Positions 19,245 through 29,850 of a stretch of 64,000 nt of DNA are shown here, piece after piece. Within the stretch, counting starts at the first letter, position 1. Every line of letters begins with the position of its first letter. The stretch is from Choristoneura fumiferana (taxonomy: Eukaryota; Arthropoda; Insecta; Lepidoptera; Tortricidae): positions 8,913,708 through 8,977,707 of the forward strand of contig NC_133481.1 in NCBI RefSeq assembly GCF_025370935.1, written 5' to 3'. Below the pieces are notes generated by a model. That model made no database searches, had not been told where the DNA came from, and saw only the letters and a list, made by a program, of their open reading frames with translations. Both the position numbers and the translations under genes were made by a program.

Positions 19245-19436
19245 AGACTAAACTAAAGGTAAGATTTCGTGATTTTACAGAGCTCTCGTGGGAATATAAG
19301 GTAAAGGTAGCCTGTTATTCCCTAGGTCAAGCTTATCAAAATTTAATACAAATCCGTCCAGCGATTTTAGCGTGAAGGAGTAACAAACAAACACAAACAC
19401 TCGAAAACTACCGCATTAATAATATTAGTATGATAG
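19245..19436 (-). repeat. Helitron-like repeat fragment, minus
   Basis: Minus-strand 5' motif 'tcatactaatattattaatg' with 'gttactccttcacgctaaaa' and 'cggatttgtattaaattttg', as in the family at 930-1245 and 4976-5170. Confidence 0.5.
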
Positions 19437-20952
19437 GATATATTCGACTCTAACAGGATATAAGGTAGACAACCCTAACTCTACTTAATATTTGTACTGT
19501 TGATTGGATCCCGCGCAAGAAAAAAAATGTGTAGTTCTCTATCCCGTGGGTATTTCTAAAAATCAAAATACGAGTAGCTACCTAAATCGCTCTTTAACAA
19601 TTATTATTAGTTGAAAAGTAAATAAAACAAAAAACATATTTCTGCATTTCAAATACCTATTCTGTTATGATTTTCGAGAATATATTGAATTGCTAACACA
19701 ATTATTTTCAATTAGGTATTAATCAAAAGCCAATGTTTTTTTCCTAGAATTGCTCCGAGAAAATGTAACGTAATTATAATGCAATTAATTACATTTTTAC
19801 TTTGTTGTACAAAACTTAATAAGTGAGTATTCTTTCATAATTGATTAAATAATTGTTAGCTATTTTAAAGAAAATAAATCTGTCTTGAATCAAAGTAAAC
19901 CAACAAAATGGCTACAACAAAAAATGGTAACGGTATTACAAGTCAATTTGACAGTTAGCTAAGTACCTCCATCTATCTTATTAATTATATACTTATATTT
20001 TTACTCTGTCTAAAGCTTTTGAAAATTTCATTAAAATGTTATAAATGATAGAATTATGTAAAAAAAGGTATAAGTAACATTATAAATCGAAAGTTGGCAA
20101 TGCATGTTATCGAACGGAAGAACAATTTTTAAGCCGTCTTCAAATGTAACAGTGCTTTTTAAGTTTGAAATTCAAAATTAAAAAAGGTTAGACATAGAAA
20201 GACATCTCGCCAGTAGCGCCGTACCTACTGCATAGGGAAAAGCGTTTTAAGCTCCACTCAGCTGTTTCTATCAGAGATATGCTGTGCAAGGCGAGGTAAA
20301 TGTAGCGTTTCTATTGGTTAATGAAAAACAAATTCCTTGTTACACATCCTCTCTCATTTTTGGGGGAACCCTGCTTTAGAAAGATATTTTTTTAAATTTG
20401 CTGTTAATATAATTTACAACCTAATTATTTTCTTTGCTATTGTATGTAAATTTATGAAATATAGGGTACCTAAGTAGGTACGGCAAACTCAGGGGGAGTT
20501 GTCAAATGCCCGTTCTCTAAATTTACTTGACCATGAAAAGTAAATGCACACACAAAACAGAATCATGTTTGTGCTGTTGATAATTATTTTATCTTCCGAT
20601 TCTCCATAATTTCTTCAGTGAATTTTAGTTTTCGGGTTTTCGCAGAGTTTTTTAGTGACGGTTGGATGAATCCCCATTCAAAAAGGTTTCCAAATATTTG
20701 TTGAGTGATTAGATCAATTACTTAATTTGGAACTCTTTGATCAAACTTTAGTGATACTGGAATTCAATCACGATATTTAGGGCGTAACTATAGCGTCCTG
20801 GCTTATTTAACATGTGGTAAGTTCTAATAGCCATTAACTGATACCTAATGGTTTATTATCTGATTACGCTTATGGTGCGTTCCCGTTGAGACGATGTTTA
20901 GAGGAAGCGTGCGGAATCGACCAATTAAAAAAAAGAGTGAAAGAAAGAAAGA
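19437..20952. other. No recognisable gene
   Basis: AT-rich, with no convincing ORF, tRNA or domain. 'ctcatttttgggggaaccctgctt' near 20355 may be an old repeat end, but I cannot place its partner. Confidence 0.45.
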
Positions 20953-21130
20953 TCGGTTGTTTTATGTGATAAACGCAATATGTTTGTCTCACATCAATTT
21001 TGTATAGAATAATGCATGCGCGCTTGCCGCTGCGCTCACCGCGTAAGATAATGATTGATAATTAAATTATCTGATGCAAATTGATGTGCGTCAAGTGCGT
21101 TGCGTTTCACGCATAAAACAAGCGAGCGCT
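20953..21130. mobile_element. MITE of the CGGTTGTTTTATG family, diverged copy
   Basis: It shares 'cggttgttttatgtgataaacgc', 'gccgctgcgctcaccgcgtaagataatg' and 'attaaattatctgatgcaaattgatgtgc' with 46731-46936. The right inverted end is degraded (cgcataaaacaagcg). Confidence 0.6.
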
Positions 21131-21473
21131 ATAAATATGTGACAACGTAAAAAAAGAATGAAATAAAAAATGCGCATGCCATGAAATAGTCCAAATTAGC
21201 TAACTGCCAGTCTTTCGAATTGCGCTGATCCTCCTTTGGGACCATTTTCAGGCCATCATACAGAAATCCATTACTCGTGCAAGAGGAATTAGTTTTCAAC
21301 TTAATAAGCCCAGTGATATACGGAACAAATCGAGTGTGACTGACGGACAGGTAGACATTTTTATCTGAGTGATAAAAGTTCCATTTTTGTCCCTGTCAGG
21401 TTCGGATTAAGGTACGAAATTTATAAGTATAAATCAGCTAATCTATAAAAAATAATCTCGATAACTATATATA
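21131..21473. other. No recognisable gene
   Basis: Nothing I can support on either strand. Confidence 0.4.
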
Positions 21474-21959
21474 TGGTCTGTCCCAGAATTCGAGATACTA
21501 AAATGACGTTTCATGTGTTACCTGTTTTTTGCGTCTCATAAATAGTGATGTGCCGCAACCGGTTATCACCGAAAGATTTTGTAGGTACCAATGTATGTAT
21601 GTCGTAAAATATTAAGATATGAACGGATCCGTGATGTACTAAAATGTAGGGCACTTAGGACATTCTAGAAAAGGTAAAATAGGTCTAATAAAAATGCGAC
21701 CGTTTTCGAGATATTTCGACTTTTTATAGATGTTGATGTTTAAGTTTCAATTTCATTCTAAGTAAGTTTTACATTAACTAAATAATATGAGAATAATGAA
21801 TATTTGATTTATTATTCTATGATAGAATATCTAAATAAAAAAATATATTTGAAACAAAATCAATAATTAAATTTCTTCAAATAAATTTTCTGCGTGTTGA
21901 TTATTCTATGAAACGATACACAGGGGTAATAAAAAAAAACAGTTGAAATTGGAAATTCT

Positions 21960-22150
21960 TTATTCTGAATCTGTTGAACTTTCAGTATTTGTCGTACTTG
22001 AATTAGATGCCTCAGAATCATCATCATCACCTACGTTTATTATGAAATTTTCCGCCATATCTTCTATGACAATACGAGTAAAGTAACGAAAATCGGTTGA
22101 ATACCACTTGAATACGAAAAATATGAACAATGACGTTGTGTGATATCTGA
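21960..22150 (-). pseudogene. Possible transposase C-terminal remnant
   Basis: An open minus-strand stretch of about 63 codons contains 'STDFRYFTRIVIEDMAENF', then an acidic Asp/Ser/Thr-rich tail (GDDDDSEASN...ESSTDSE) and stop. It has no start codon and is cut off on its N-terminal side by the foldback pair. Its place inside a TA-flanked TIR element suggests the tail of that element's transposase, but I recognise no catalytic motif. Confidence 0.4.
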
Positions 22151-22413
22151 GGGCCTACTCCGGAATTCGAAAATCAAAGTTCGTACCGTAACGTCTCTCT
22201 CACTTACGTATTAAATTAAATAGTAGTGTCAGAAGGACGGAACGACACGAACTTCGATTTTCGAATTTCGTAGTAGCCCTGCTGGCCCTGACTACGAAAT
22301 GCAAAACTCGAACTTCGTATGTTGCCGTCCCGCTGACGCTTATCTCATTCAATACGCGAGTGAAAGGGACGGTGCCATACGAACTTCGTTTTCTAGTTTT
22401 GTAGTAGCCCTCT
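22150..22413. mobile_element. Two adjacent small foldback elements
   Basis: Unit A (about 22150-22280) has arms 'gaattcgaaaatcaaagttcg' and 'cgaacttcgattttcgaattt', closing on GTAGTAGCCCT. Unit B (about 22289-22413) has arms 'tacgaaatgcaaaactcgaacttcgta' and 'tacgaacttcgttttctagttttgta'. Each can fold on itself; the arms are related but not identical. Confidence 0.65.
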
Positions 22414-22701
22414 GTATTATTTTTTACGTTGGCACTAAGTGATGAACACTGTATTTTTACCTGTGCTTAGATTTCATCACTTTATCGTATGATAAAGTAA
22501 AATGGAAAGTAGAATATTGAATGTATTAATGTTATTTTTGCTATCGTAAAATAAACATTTTATCGGTTATTTACGAAACCGAAATCACGGAGCAGCACTG
22601 TTCCTTTTATGCTGGCCACATTATTTTTACGTTTGACATTTCAGACTGTCATTTTAGTATCTCGAATTCTGGGACAGACCATAGTAGGTATATATTTAGT
22701 A

Positions 22702-22788
22702 GGTGTTGCAGATGTTTATGGGCGGTGGTGATCTTTTACCATCAGGAGACCCACTTGCTCGTTTGCCATCCAGTCGAATAAAAAAAAG
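22702..22788 (+). repeat. LINE 3' end (cccacttgctcgtttgccatccagt type)
   Basis: The last ~85 bp of a widespread non-LTR 3' UTR, ending in AATAAAAAAA. Longer copies are at 58091-58370 (plus) and 34129-34308 (minus). Confidence 0.7.
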
Positions 22789-22889
22789 GCTTTGCAATGC
22801 CACCACCAAAATAATAAGGCAGATCACTGGGTTGTGCATGAGCTGGCAAAGAAGTGACTGGAAGTTGCAGGCGCTAGGCCATCTCAGAT

Positions 22890-25800
22890 TATACATCGTC
22901 GTATCCTACGATAAGTGCCACAATTACAAAATGCTCACTTTTCAGGAGAAGCATTTTTGTGTTTCTTTCAAAAGATAAGTAGCTAATTGATAATTATGCA
23001 ATTAAATAATGTGTATTAGGGTTCTAGGGTTCTGTTAAAATAAAATTTATGTTCTTAATGATACATTATAGATAGATTTTGTCCTTTAAATCCTTTTTCG
23101 TCGGACTAAATAAGTTTTAAAGGGCCATAAGCTACATTGTGCCTTTTATCGTCGAAAAATTCGAGGCCACAACTACCATTAGGACCAAATTGTAGTTGTT
23201 AAAATATTTGCGTTTCAACATTTTTTTAATACTAGTATTTTTCTTGTAATACAGAAAGAAATGGCAAATAAGAAAAATATTTTATTTTTATTTTCTAAGA
23301 TTTTTTAAATCATAAAGCGTAGGTACGTAGCCACAGTAATTCTCTAAAATAAAACAAGTCCCATTTAAGGAAGCAAGTAAAACTAAAAAAAAAATCATAC
23401 TTAAAATAAATATTTAACTTCTGAAACTCAAAATATTCTCTACGATCTTAATATAAAAATAAAATTGCACATTATTATTTACTCAGTCTTCATTACTCAT
23501 TGGGGATCTTTCCTTATTCTTTCTCATCGTCTAAATCACCCGCAGTAGCAACACCTCCTTTCTCATACGGTAATGTTATAAAAAGTCATGAAATTCTTCA
23601 GGGCTTTTTTTAAATTTTATTTTTTGATTGATACAAAGATACTTGTCTTTATTCACTTTTATAGGGTCCGTGCTTACTCTTGCAATATTTGTAACTGCAC
23701 TCCTTGTCCCTCTATTCACCTTTTATTATATAAGTCGTTATTGTTTTCTAGTCTTCGCGAAAATCGTAACTAAGTATATTAATTGGTAATAGGGACCAAA
23801 TATTGGACAGTGTAAGTTAAGAAAATAAAGATTAACTACATTTCTTTAAAGACAACGTTTCATTATTTCTTAATGTGGTGAAAGTTTTTTTTTGACATTC
23901 ATAAGTGCTTGTTATAGCCTAAATTGAATAAAGATATTTTGACTTTGACTTTGAATATTTACAGACTGTTACCGACAACAATAGCGGGCTTGATGTTTAA
24001 GCAAACCAAGTTAATCGCAGCGCAGATTTTTGTCAGAGCTTACAACACATAAATAGAAGACAAATTGATGAAGACTGAATTTTAAATAAAACTCAGATGC
24101 ATTAAAAAGCAGTAGCCATCATTGTACAAATTAAACGAAAAAATAAAATGTTGGTGATATAATTTTGGAAACTTTCCCGGAGTCACACCGAAGTTTTTGT
24201 CAACTTGAAAACCTTCAACTTCTCGCTACTACCTAAGTATACCTACTGAATTATTTGTCATCGTCGAAGAAAAAATTACGAATAATTTCTTCTCTCTGCA
24301 TAACTATATCATCTAGAACTTCATCGGTTTCTTTTTGTTTTTCTACAAGGATTAAATTTTCATTCTGACACGGAATTGAGCTAAACTCCAAAATTGTCGT
24401 TTAATCATTGCACATTCTACATTTTCGCCAGTTTTTTCTTCGGTGATGTCATCAGGCGAAAACAATTCAGCAGTAGCAGGAAGTTAAACGTTTTCAAGTT
24501 GACAAAAACTTCGGTGTTGCTCCTGAAAAGTTTTCAAAATTATATCACCAATATTTTTTTTTCGTTTTATTTAAAACTCGGTCTTCATCAATTTGTCTTC
24601 TATTTATGTGTTGTAGCTCTGAAAAAAAACTGCGATTAATTTGGTTTGTTTCAACATCAAACCCGCTGTTGTTGTCGGTGACAGTCTGTAAATAATACGA
24701 AATACTGAAACGATGGCTTTAAAAAAAATATGCTTAGGTAATCTTTATTTTCTTAACTTAGGTACACTGTCTAAAATATGGTCCCGATTGTTAAACAAAT
24801 AATCTAGATCTTGTTCTTTTCAGGTTCTACGTGAGACTTCTCGTTTTATTTTTTTCTGTAAATAGTTAGAAATTAAAAAGCACAGGCAAAACATTATTAA
24901 TAATAAAACAGTCACAGGAACCATACCGAATTTTATAAGAAACCATAAGAGAATAATATTCTAGCCTATTGGCCAACTGACAAGAAATTAGAAGGTAAAT
25001 AGATATAATAATGCCAAAATATACAGCGAAAAAGGCCTCAAGTGCCATAAGAACCCAAAAATCGGACATGCAAAATCACACCTTCAAAATAATTATTGTT
25101 ATCAAAAAGCAATTATGTTCATTCTATGAAGCCGCAATGTTAGTAAACTACCCCAATTTATCTTTAAAAAGCGAATATTTAAGCAATAATTCAACAAAAC
25201 ATAATTCGTACATAGAAAAAGGACACTATCGAAATTGTGGCCACACATTTGCTACACAAATAAAATTGAGCTATTACGCGATAGAAGACCGCAGTAGCCA
25301 TTCGGGCTTTATTCTAGGTAATATTAACCACTTCATTAAATTGTGTGAATTTCTTCATTAAACTATGTAAATATATAAATAAGTAACCTAAAAAAATAAA
25401 TAATACAAAAGTAAACCTAAAATAAGTAATAAATAGAATCTGAATAATCAAAAAACTTTATAAATCATTTTCTCTAAATTTACTTGGTGTTTACTTCTTT
25501 TGTTCAGCGCCATCCTTTGTAACTATTTTCACTAGTGTAAGTCCTCGACGATTCGTTTTATGGTTTTCATTGTCAATTAATGAAAAAATAGATGATCTTA
25601 CAAATGAAATAACTATTACGAATGCACGCCACTCTTCCGGCGTTGTCCGCCGAGTACCGCAGAAACGGCGCTTGCGCCCCCTCGTCGCGCCCGCGTGTCT
25701 CCTTTTTGCACGGCGAATAAGGACAGCAGCGTATTTCTGGCTTTACTCCGCGTTAGAAGTGAGACATACGTAATTGTGGCTTTTAAAAATATTTTTTACT

Positions 25801-25932
25801 ATTTAATAAAAAATATTAAAATTATAATTTTAAGTTATAAACATGTATCTTGACGTGTAGAATTCAATTTTACAATAAAAACTAAAAGCCCCTATGGTGA
25901 TAGTGGCTCTTATCGTAGGATACGACGACATA
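22890..25932. repeat. 3-kb segment bounded by a 19-bp perfect inverted repeat
   Basis: CGTCGTATCCTACGATAAG at 22897-22915 has its exact reverse complement at 25909-25927, with similarity extending to about 30 bp. This could be a TIR pair of one DNA transposon or two copies of a shorter repeat in opposite senses. I find no transposase. 22920-23789 and 24790-25900 contain no recognisable gene; a 116-codon plus-strand frame at 25011-25361 has no known motif. 25620-25750 is an unexplained GC-rich patch. Confidence 0.5.
23790..24786. mobile_element. Long-inverted-repeat element
   Basis: Arms of ~320 bp (right, about 24465-24786) and ~450 bp (left, 23790-24240) start GGGACCA-A/T-ATATT and include 'aagttaagaaaataaagatta', 'tttacagactgt' and 'cgaagtttttgtcaacttgaaa'. 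The left arm is longer because a LINE tail (about 23845-23952, ending TTTTGACTTTGACTTTG) has inserted. The spacer is about 225 bp. No clear TSD. Confidence 0.8.
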
Positions 25933-26075
25933 AGGGCTATCGTTTTTTGTCTAACTAGATGGCGCACTGTTGCGTGAGGTTATTAAGTATAGCTTTCAAA
26001 GTCTGTTATTACGGGCGTGAAAACAAAGTTTAGATAATAATCATATTTAATACACCTTAAAACCGTACCATAAAA

Positions 26076-26201
26076 ATGTCGAGCATGCCACAGTGTTGCA
26101 TAGTCCCCGTTTTGTTCGGAAAAAAAGGAGGACAAAGGTTTCCGAAAGACAAAACTGTCTCAAAACACAGACATTCATTGCCCCGGAACGCAAATTTGCC
26201 A
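26076..26201 (+). pseudogene. THAP-domain-like N-terminal fragment
   Basis: A 41-codon frame, starting MSSMPQCCIVP and containing KKGGQRFPKD, matches the opening of THAP zinc-finger domains (Cys pair, then (R/H)FPKD). The second zinc-binding Cys is not in its usual place and the downstream C-x2-H is absent before the stop. THAP domains occur in P-type transposases and in host regulators. Inside a TIR element a transposon origin is likelier (inference). Confidence 0.45.
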
Positions 26202-26719
26202 TAATTAATTTCAGATATTGCAAAATATTCACAAAATTATTCTAATCTATCTATATAAATAAAAATGAATCGTAAAATGTGTTGCTAAGCGCAAAACTCG
26301 AGAACGGCTGGACCAATTCAGCTATTTTTTTTTTCATATCATCGTTAAAGTCCAGGGAAGGTTTTTATGAAGAGAAAAACTGGAAAAATTGCTGGGAAAA
26401 AGAAAATGCGAGTATGGAAGTGCGGTAATTAATGCATCACCTGTGGGTTTTAGTAAAATGCGGAGTGATGTGAATGTTTGCTACTCAATTTTATTTAGGC
26501 GTTTTGTTTTATTAATCCCCCTTATTTTGCATTTGCATGCTTGCTTGCTTGGCTGGAAGATGTTTGGCCTATAGTGTGTGAAATAGGGACGTTTTCTTCC
26601 ATTTTTTTCGTACACTACTTTTTTCGTTTAAAGTGGAACGAAGATTGCCGAGTAAATGAGTTTTATGACATGAGTAGGTACCTTAATACTACCTACTAAA
26701 TAATAACAAAACAAATTTA

Positions 26720-26908
26720 AATGAACTAAAATAATTTCCTTGCTCACCCGCGACCTTACGAGTGTAGTGTGGTGGTGGTGATGGATGGGTTGTGTGATTT
26801 GTGTGTGCTTACAGTGTGGAGGTGGAGGAACTGCACGAACACGCATATTTTGCATAAGCTTAGCTATCGTAAGGTCGCGGGTGAGCAAGGAAATTATTTT
26901 AGTTCATT
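26720..26908. mobile_element. Foldback element with 41-bp inverted ends
   Basis: Inverted ends (ATGAACTAAAATAATTTCCT...CTCACCCGCGACC) flank a ~107-bp interior rich in GTG. A second copy at 62095-62314 has the same ends and the same right flank (ttgatatggacctccgcaaag...), but its interior is in the opposite orientation. Confidence 0.8.
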
Positions 26909-27032
26909 GATATGGACCTCCGCAAAGTAACGCCTGATTCAATAAATTATTTAAAAACAAATTTGTTTACGTTCCTCAATTTACATTGACTGGTTGATTT
27001 ATTTTGTGTTTTGATTTAATCTATTTATACTC

Positions 27033-27452
27033 ATGCCACCTATAAGACGAGGGCGAAGCAATTTGGGTCGAAGAACTCGAAATGCTACAAACCAAGCTAA
27101 TTATCAGAGTAATCGAACAGCCCAGCAACGTCAAGAGCGAAATGAAATTGAAAGGATTCGGATAGCACAAACCCGTGCAGAGCGCGTGCGTGAGCTGAAT
27201 GCAGCTAATAATGTTATAAGTTTTAATCGAGCTGCTTTCAATTACAATGTTGCAATTGACTACAGTGCCTACCAATGCGTTGCTATTGGATCTATGAACT
27301 CAGTTTGCCCATATTGTAAGGCATTGAAGTACAAAAATGAAGCCGCTGGATTGTGTTGCGCAAATGGCAAAGTGAAATTAATACCATTGGTGAAATTAAT
27401 ATATATATTACATATATTTAAGTACCCAAAAAAATCTGTTCTGATATATTAG
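27033..27452 (+). CDS. Helitron protein N-terminal fragment
   Basis: 139 codons. The N-terminal ~60 residues are Arg/Asn/Gln-rich (MPPIRRGRSNLGRR...), followed by RAAFNYNVAIDYS and a Cys cluster, CPYCKALK...GLCCANGKVKL. These are the hallmarks of the region before the Rep domain in animal Helitron proteins. Similarity stops at about 27385. The remaining ~20 codons and the stop are not Helitron-like, so the Rep nuclease and helicase have been deleted. Autonomous proteins usually exceed 1000 residues. Confidence 0.75.
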   Translation: MPPIRRGRSNLGRRTRNATNQANYQSNRTAQQRQERNEIERIRIAQTRAERVRELNAANNVISFNRAAFNYNVAIDYSAYQCVAIGSMNSVCPYCKALKYKNEAAGLCCANGKVKLIPLVKLIYILHIFKYPKKSVLIY

Positions 27453-27562
27453 GTAGTGAAATTAATAATTTCATCATATGCGGCATCATCACCAGAATTT
27501 AATTATAACAGATAAGTTTTCTACATCATTATATTTAGTGTAGATAGCCTAGATTTCTGTAG

Positions 27563-28735
27563 ACTTGCTTGCTTCCATGCTCGCTTGCATGCTTGCTTGC
27601 TTGCTTGCATACTCGCTTGCTTGCTTTCTTGCATGCTTGCTTGCATGCCAGCTTGCATGCTTGCTTGCTTGCTGCATACTCGCTTGCTTGCTTTCTTGCA
27701 TGCTAGCTTGCATGCTTGCTAGCATGCAAGCTTGGTTACACGCTTCCATGTTCGCTAGCGTGCATGCTTGCTTGCATTCTTGCATGCCTGCTTGCATGCT
27801 TGGTTACATGCTTCCATGTTCGCTAGCGTGCATGCTTTCTTGCATGCTTGCTTGCATGCATGCTTGGTAACATGCCTCCATGTTCGCTAGCGTGCATGCT
27901 TGCTTGCATGCTTGCTTGCATTCTTGCATGCCTGCTTGCATGATTGGTTACATGCTTCATGTTCGCTAGCGTGCATGCTTGCTTGCATGCATGCTTGGTT
28001 ACATGCTTCCATGTTCGCTAGCGTGCATGCTTGCTTGCATGCATGCTTGGTTACATGCTTCCATGTTCGCTAGCGTGCATGCTTGCTTGCATGCTTGCTT
28101 GCATGCATGCTTGGTTACATGCTTTCCATATTCGCTAGCGTGCATGCTTTCTTGCATGCTTGCTTGCATGCTTGCATGCCTGCTTCCAAGCTGCATGCCT
28201 GCTTCCAAGCTTGCTTGCATGCTTGCTTGCATTCTTGCATGCCTGCTTGCATGCTTGGTTACATGCTTCCATGTTTGCTAGCGTGCATGCTTTCTGCATG
28301 CTTGCTTGCATGCATGCTTGGTAACATGCCTCCATGTTCGCTAGCGTGCATGCTTGCATGCTTGCTTGCATCTTGCATGCCTGCTTGCATGATTGGTTAC
28401 ATGCTTCCATGTTCGCTAGCGTACATGCTTGCTTGCATGCTTGCTTGCATGCATGCTTGGTAACATGCCTACATGTTCGCTAGCGTGCATGCTTGCTTGC
28501 ATGCTTGCTTGCATGCTTGCTTGCATGCTTGCTTGCGTGCTTGCTTGCATGCTTGCTTGCATGCTTGCTTGAATACATGCTTCCTTGCGTGCTCGCTGCA
28601 TGCATTGTTACTTGCATACATACTTGCTTGATACTTGGTTGCATGCTTGCTGCATGCTCGCTTGCGTGCATGGTTACTTGCATACTGGCTTGCATGCATG
28701 CTTGCTCCCTCGCTTGCATGCTCGCATTGATTCCT
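27563..28735. repeat. TTGC/ATGC minisatellite with higher-order units
   Basis: Built from CTTG, CATG and GCTT tetramers. About eleven longer units each contain 'catgttcgctagcgtgcatgc' and 'ttggttacatgcttc'. No stop codons arise in several frames purely from the period, so the long MLACLLAC- or MQASKHAS-type frames are not genes. It lies in the 3' half of the Helitron, a common place for such arrays. Confidence 0.9.
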
Positions 28736-28925
28736 CACTATAAAAAAAAGTACATGGCTAATAAGGTAACACAATATAAATTGATTTTAAGGCAGAACGA
28801 AGTTTGCGGGGCCAGCTAGTTATAAATAAACCCGCGTAGCTCACCCAAAAACTATGAGATTTGACATTTCGGAGACCTCACGCTACACTAGCGCCTCTAG
28901 TGGCGAAATCATACGCGATAGCCCT

Positions 28926-29584
28926 CATTATGCTGAGCTATATTTATCTACAACATTGTTATCTTATAACACCGAGATTTTAATTACATGAAGAACAAAA
29001 ATCATAAAATCAAACAAACAGACTTACTGGAAACCTTTTCTTTATATTTTGCTTACAAAAGCCCGAGATTTTCAACTACAAGTAAAAGTTTCACAATGAA
29101 CCCATTGAAGGTTGTTTATACTTAAGGGTTCACGTGACATTAGTGGCATGTAAAGGTTGAGCGGCGCACATTAAAATAATTCCTACTTATTTGTAAAGCA
29201 ATTCAACTTCGTTGGGTTTATTAGTCCGGCCGCGCGTGAGAGGTTAGCAATAACCTTCGATATTTAGGTCAATCCGTATATTTAATTTGCCCTGTCTTGG
29301 TGGCGGGTCTCACTGAAGAACAGCGTTATGCCTTGCTGCAACATGATGCTGTGTAGGGGCCAATTTCTATTATAGGTACTCGACAAGTGTTATATATATA
29401 CAACTTACTTGAATAACACTAAATTATTGTTTTGACTGTATGATTTTTGTCCAAATATATCCACTGTTTATTTTCTTTTTTCTGTGTATTGAATATGAGT
29501 TTCTCTCTCTCTTTCTTGATTAGAACTACTATAAGTTACTAGCTGTTGCTTATATTTGATTTGCAAATACTTTGTGTAAGTACG
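28926..29584. other. No recognisable gene
   Basis: Nothing supported on either strand; no domain-bearing frame. Confidence 0.4.
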
Positions 29585-29850
29585 TAGGTTTACTAATGTT
29601 TCGGCGAATAACGTTTGGCAACCTGTTTCATTTCGCAACTTTTCATTTCCCAACTGTTTTTTTTAGTATTTCTGAAACTGTAAATATTTCAGGATTTTTA
29701 TAAAACTAACCTAACCTAACCTAAAGGGTTCTACACGATGGCCTGGAAATAAACCTTGAAATATTTTCAGTTTTAGAGTTTGCGAAATGAAAAGTTGCGA
29801 AATGAAACAGGTTGCCAAACGTTACGTTGCGAAAAGGCAGTAGGTACTGG
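29585..29850. mobile_element. Foldback element with CCTAA run in the spacer
   Basis: Inverted arms of ~50 bp (29602-29651: aacgtttggcaacctgtttc...; 29779-29830: ...gaaacaggttgccaaacgtt) enclose ~125 bp that includes CTAACCTAACCTAACCTAA, three-plus units of the insect telomere motif. Confidence 0.65.

Larger units (their letters stand above)
21474..22681. mobile_element. Tc1/mariner-type TIR transposon, 1.2 kb, defective
   Basis: Matching ~34-bp terminal inverted repeats begin TGGTCTGTCCCAGAATTCGA and include GATACTAAAATGAC. TA flanks both ends (21472-21473, 22682-22683). The length and TA target fit Tc1/mariner/pogo-type elements. Only a short C-terminal ORF remnant (21960-22150, minus) survives, and two small foldbacks have inserted at 22150-22413. 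Confidence 0.8.
26246..28819 (+). mobile_element. Helitron, 2.6 kb, truncated coding region with minisatellite
   Basis: The 5' end TCTATCTATATAAATAAAAA is preceded by A. The 3' end is ...TTTGCGGGGCCAGCTAG, followed by T, with a short imperfect hairpin (gcagaac/gtttgc) just upstream. There is no TSD, as expected of rolling-circle transposons. It holds the N-terminal part of a Helitron ORF, a small foldback and a 1.2-kb tetranucleotide-based minisatellite. The Rep and helicase catalytic domains are missing, so it is non-autonomous. Confidence 0.85.
25933..28925. mobile_element. TIR element (AGGGCTATCG ends) split by a Helitron
   Basis: The left end (25933-25979) and right end (28876-28925) are ~48-bp imperfect inverted repeats sharing AGGGCTATCG, ACTAGA-GGCGC and GCGTGAGG. 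Without the Helitron at 26246-28819 the element is only ~420 bp. It contains a THAP-like fragment. No certain TSD is seen. Confidence 0.6.

Noticed and set aside
25011..25361. 116-codon plus-strand frame
   Set aside because: No recognisable motif; lies in a TE-derived region bounded by inverted repeats.
27549..28774. Cys/Ala/Leu-rich or MQASKHAS-type frames over the TTGC/ATGC array
   Set aside because: Artefact of the minisatellite period inside the Helitron; not protein-like.
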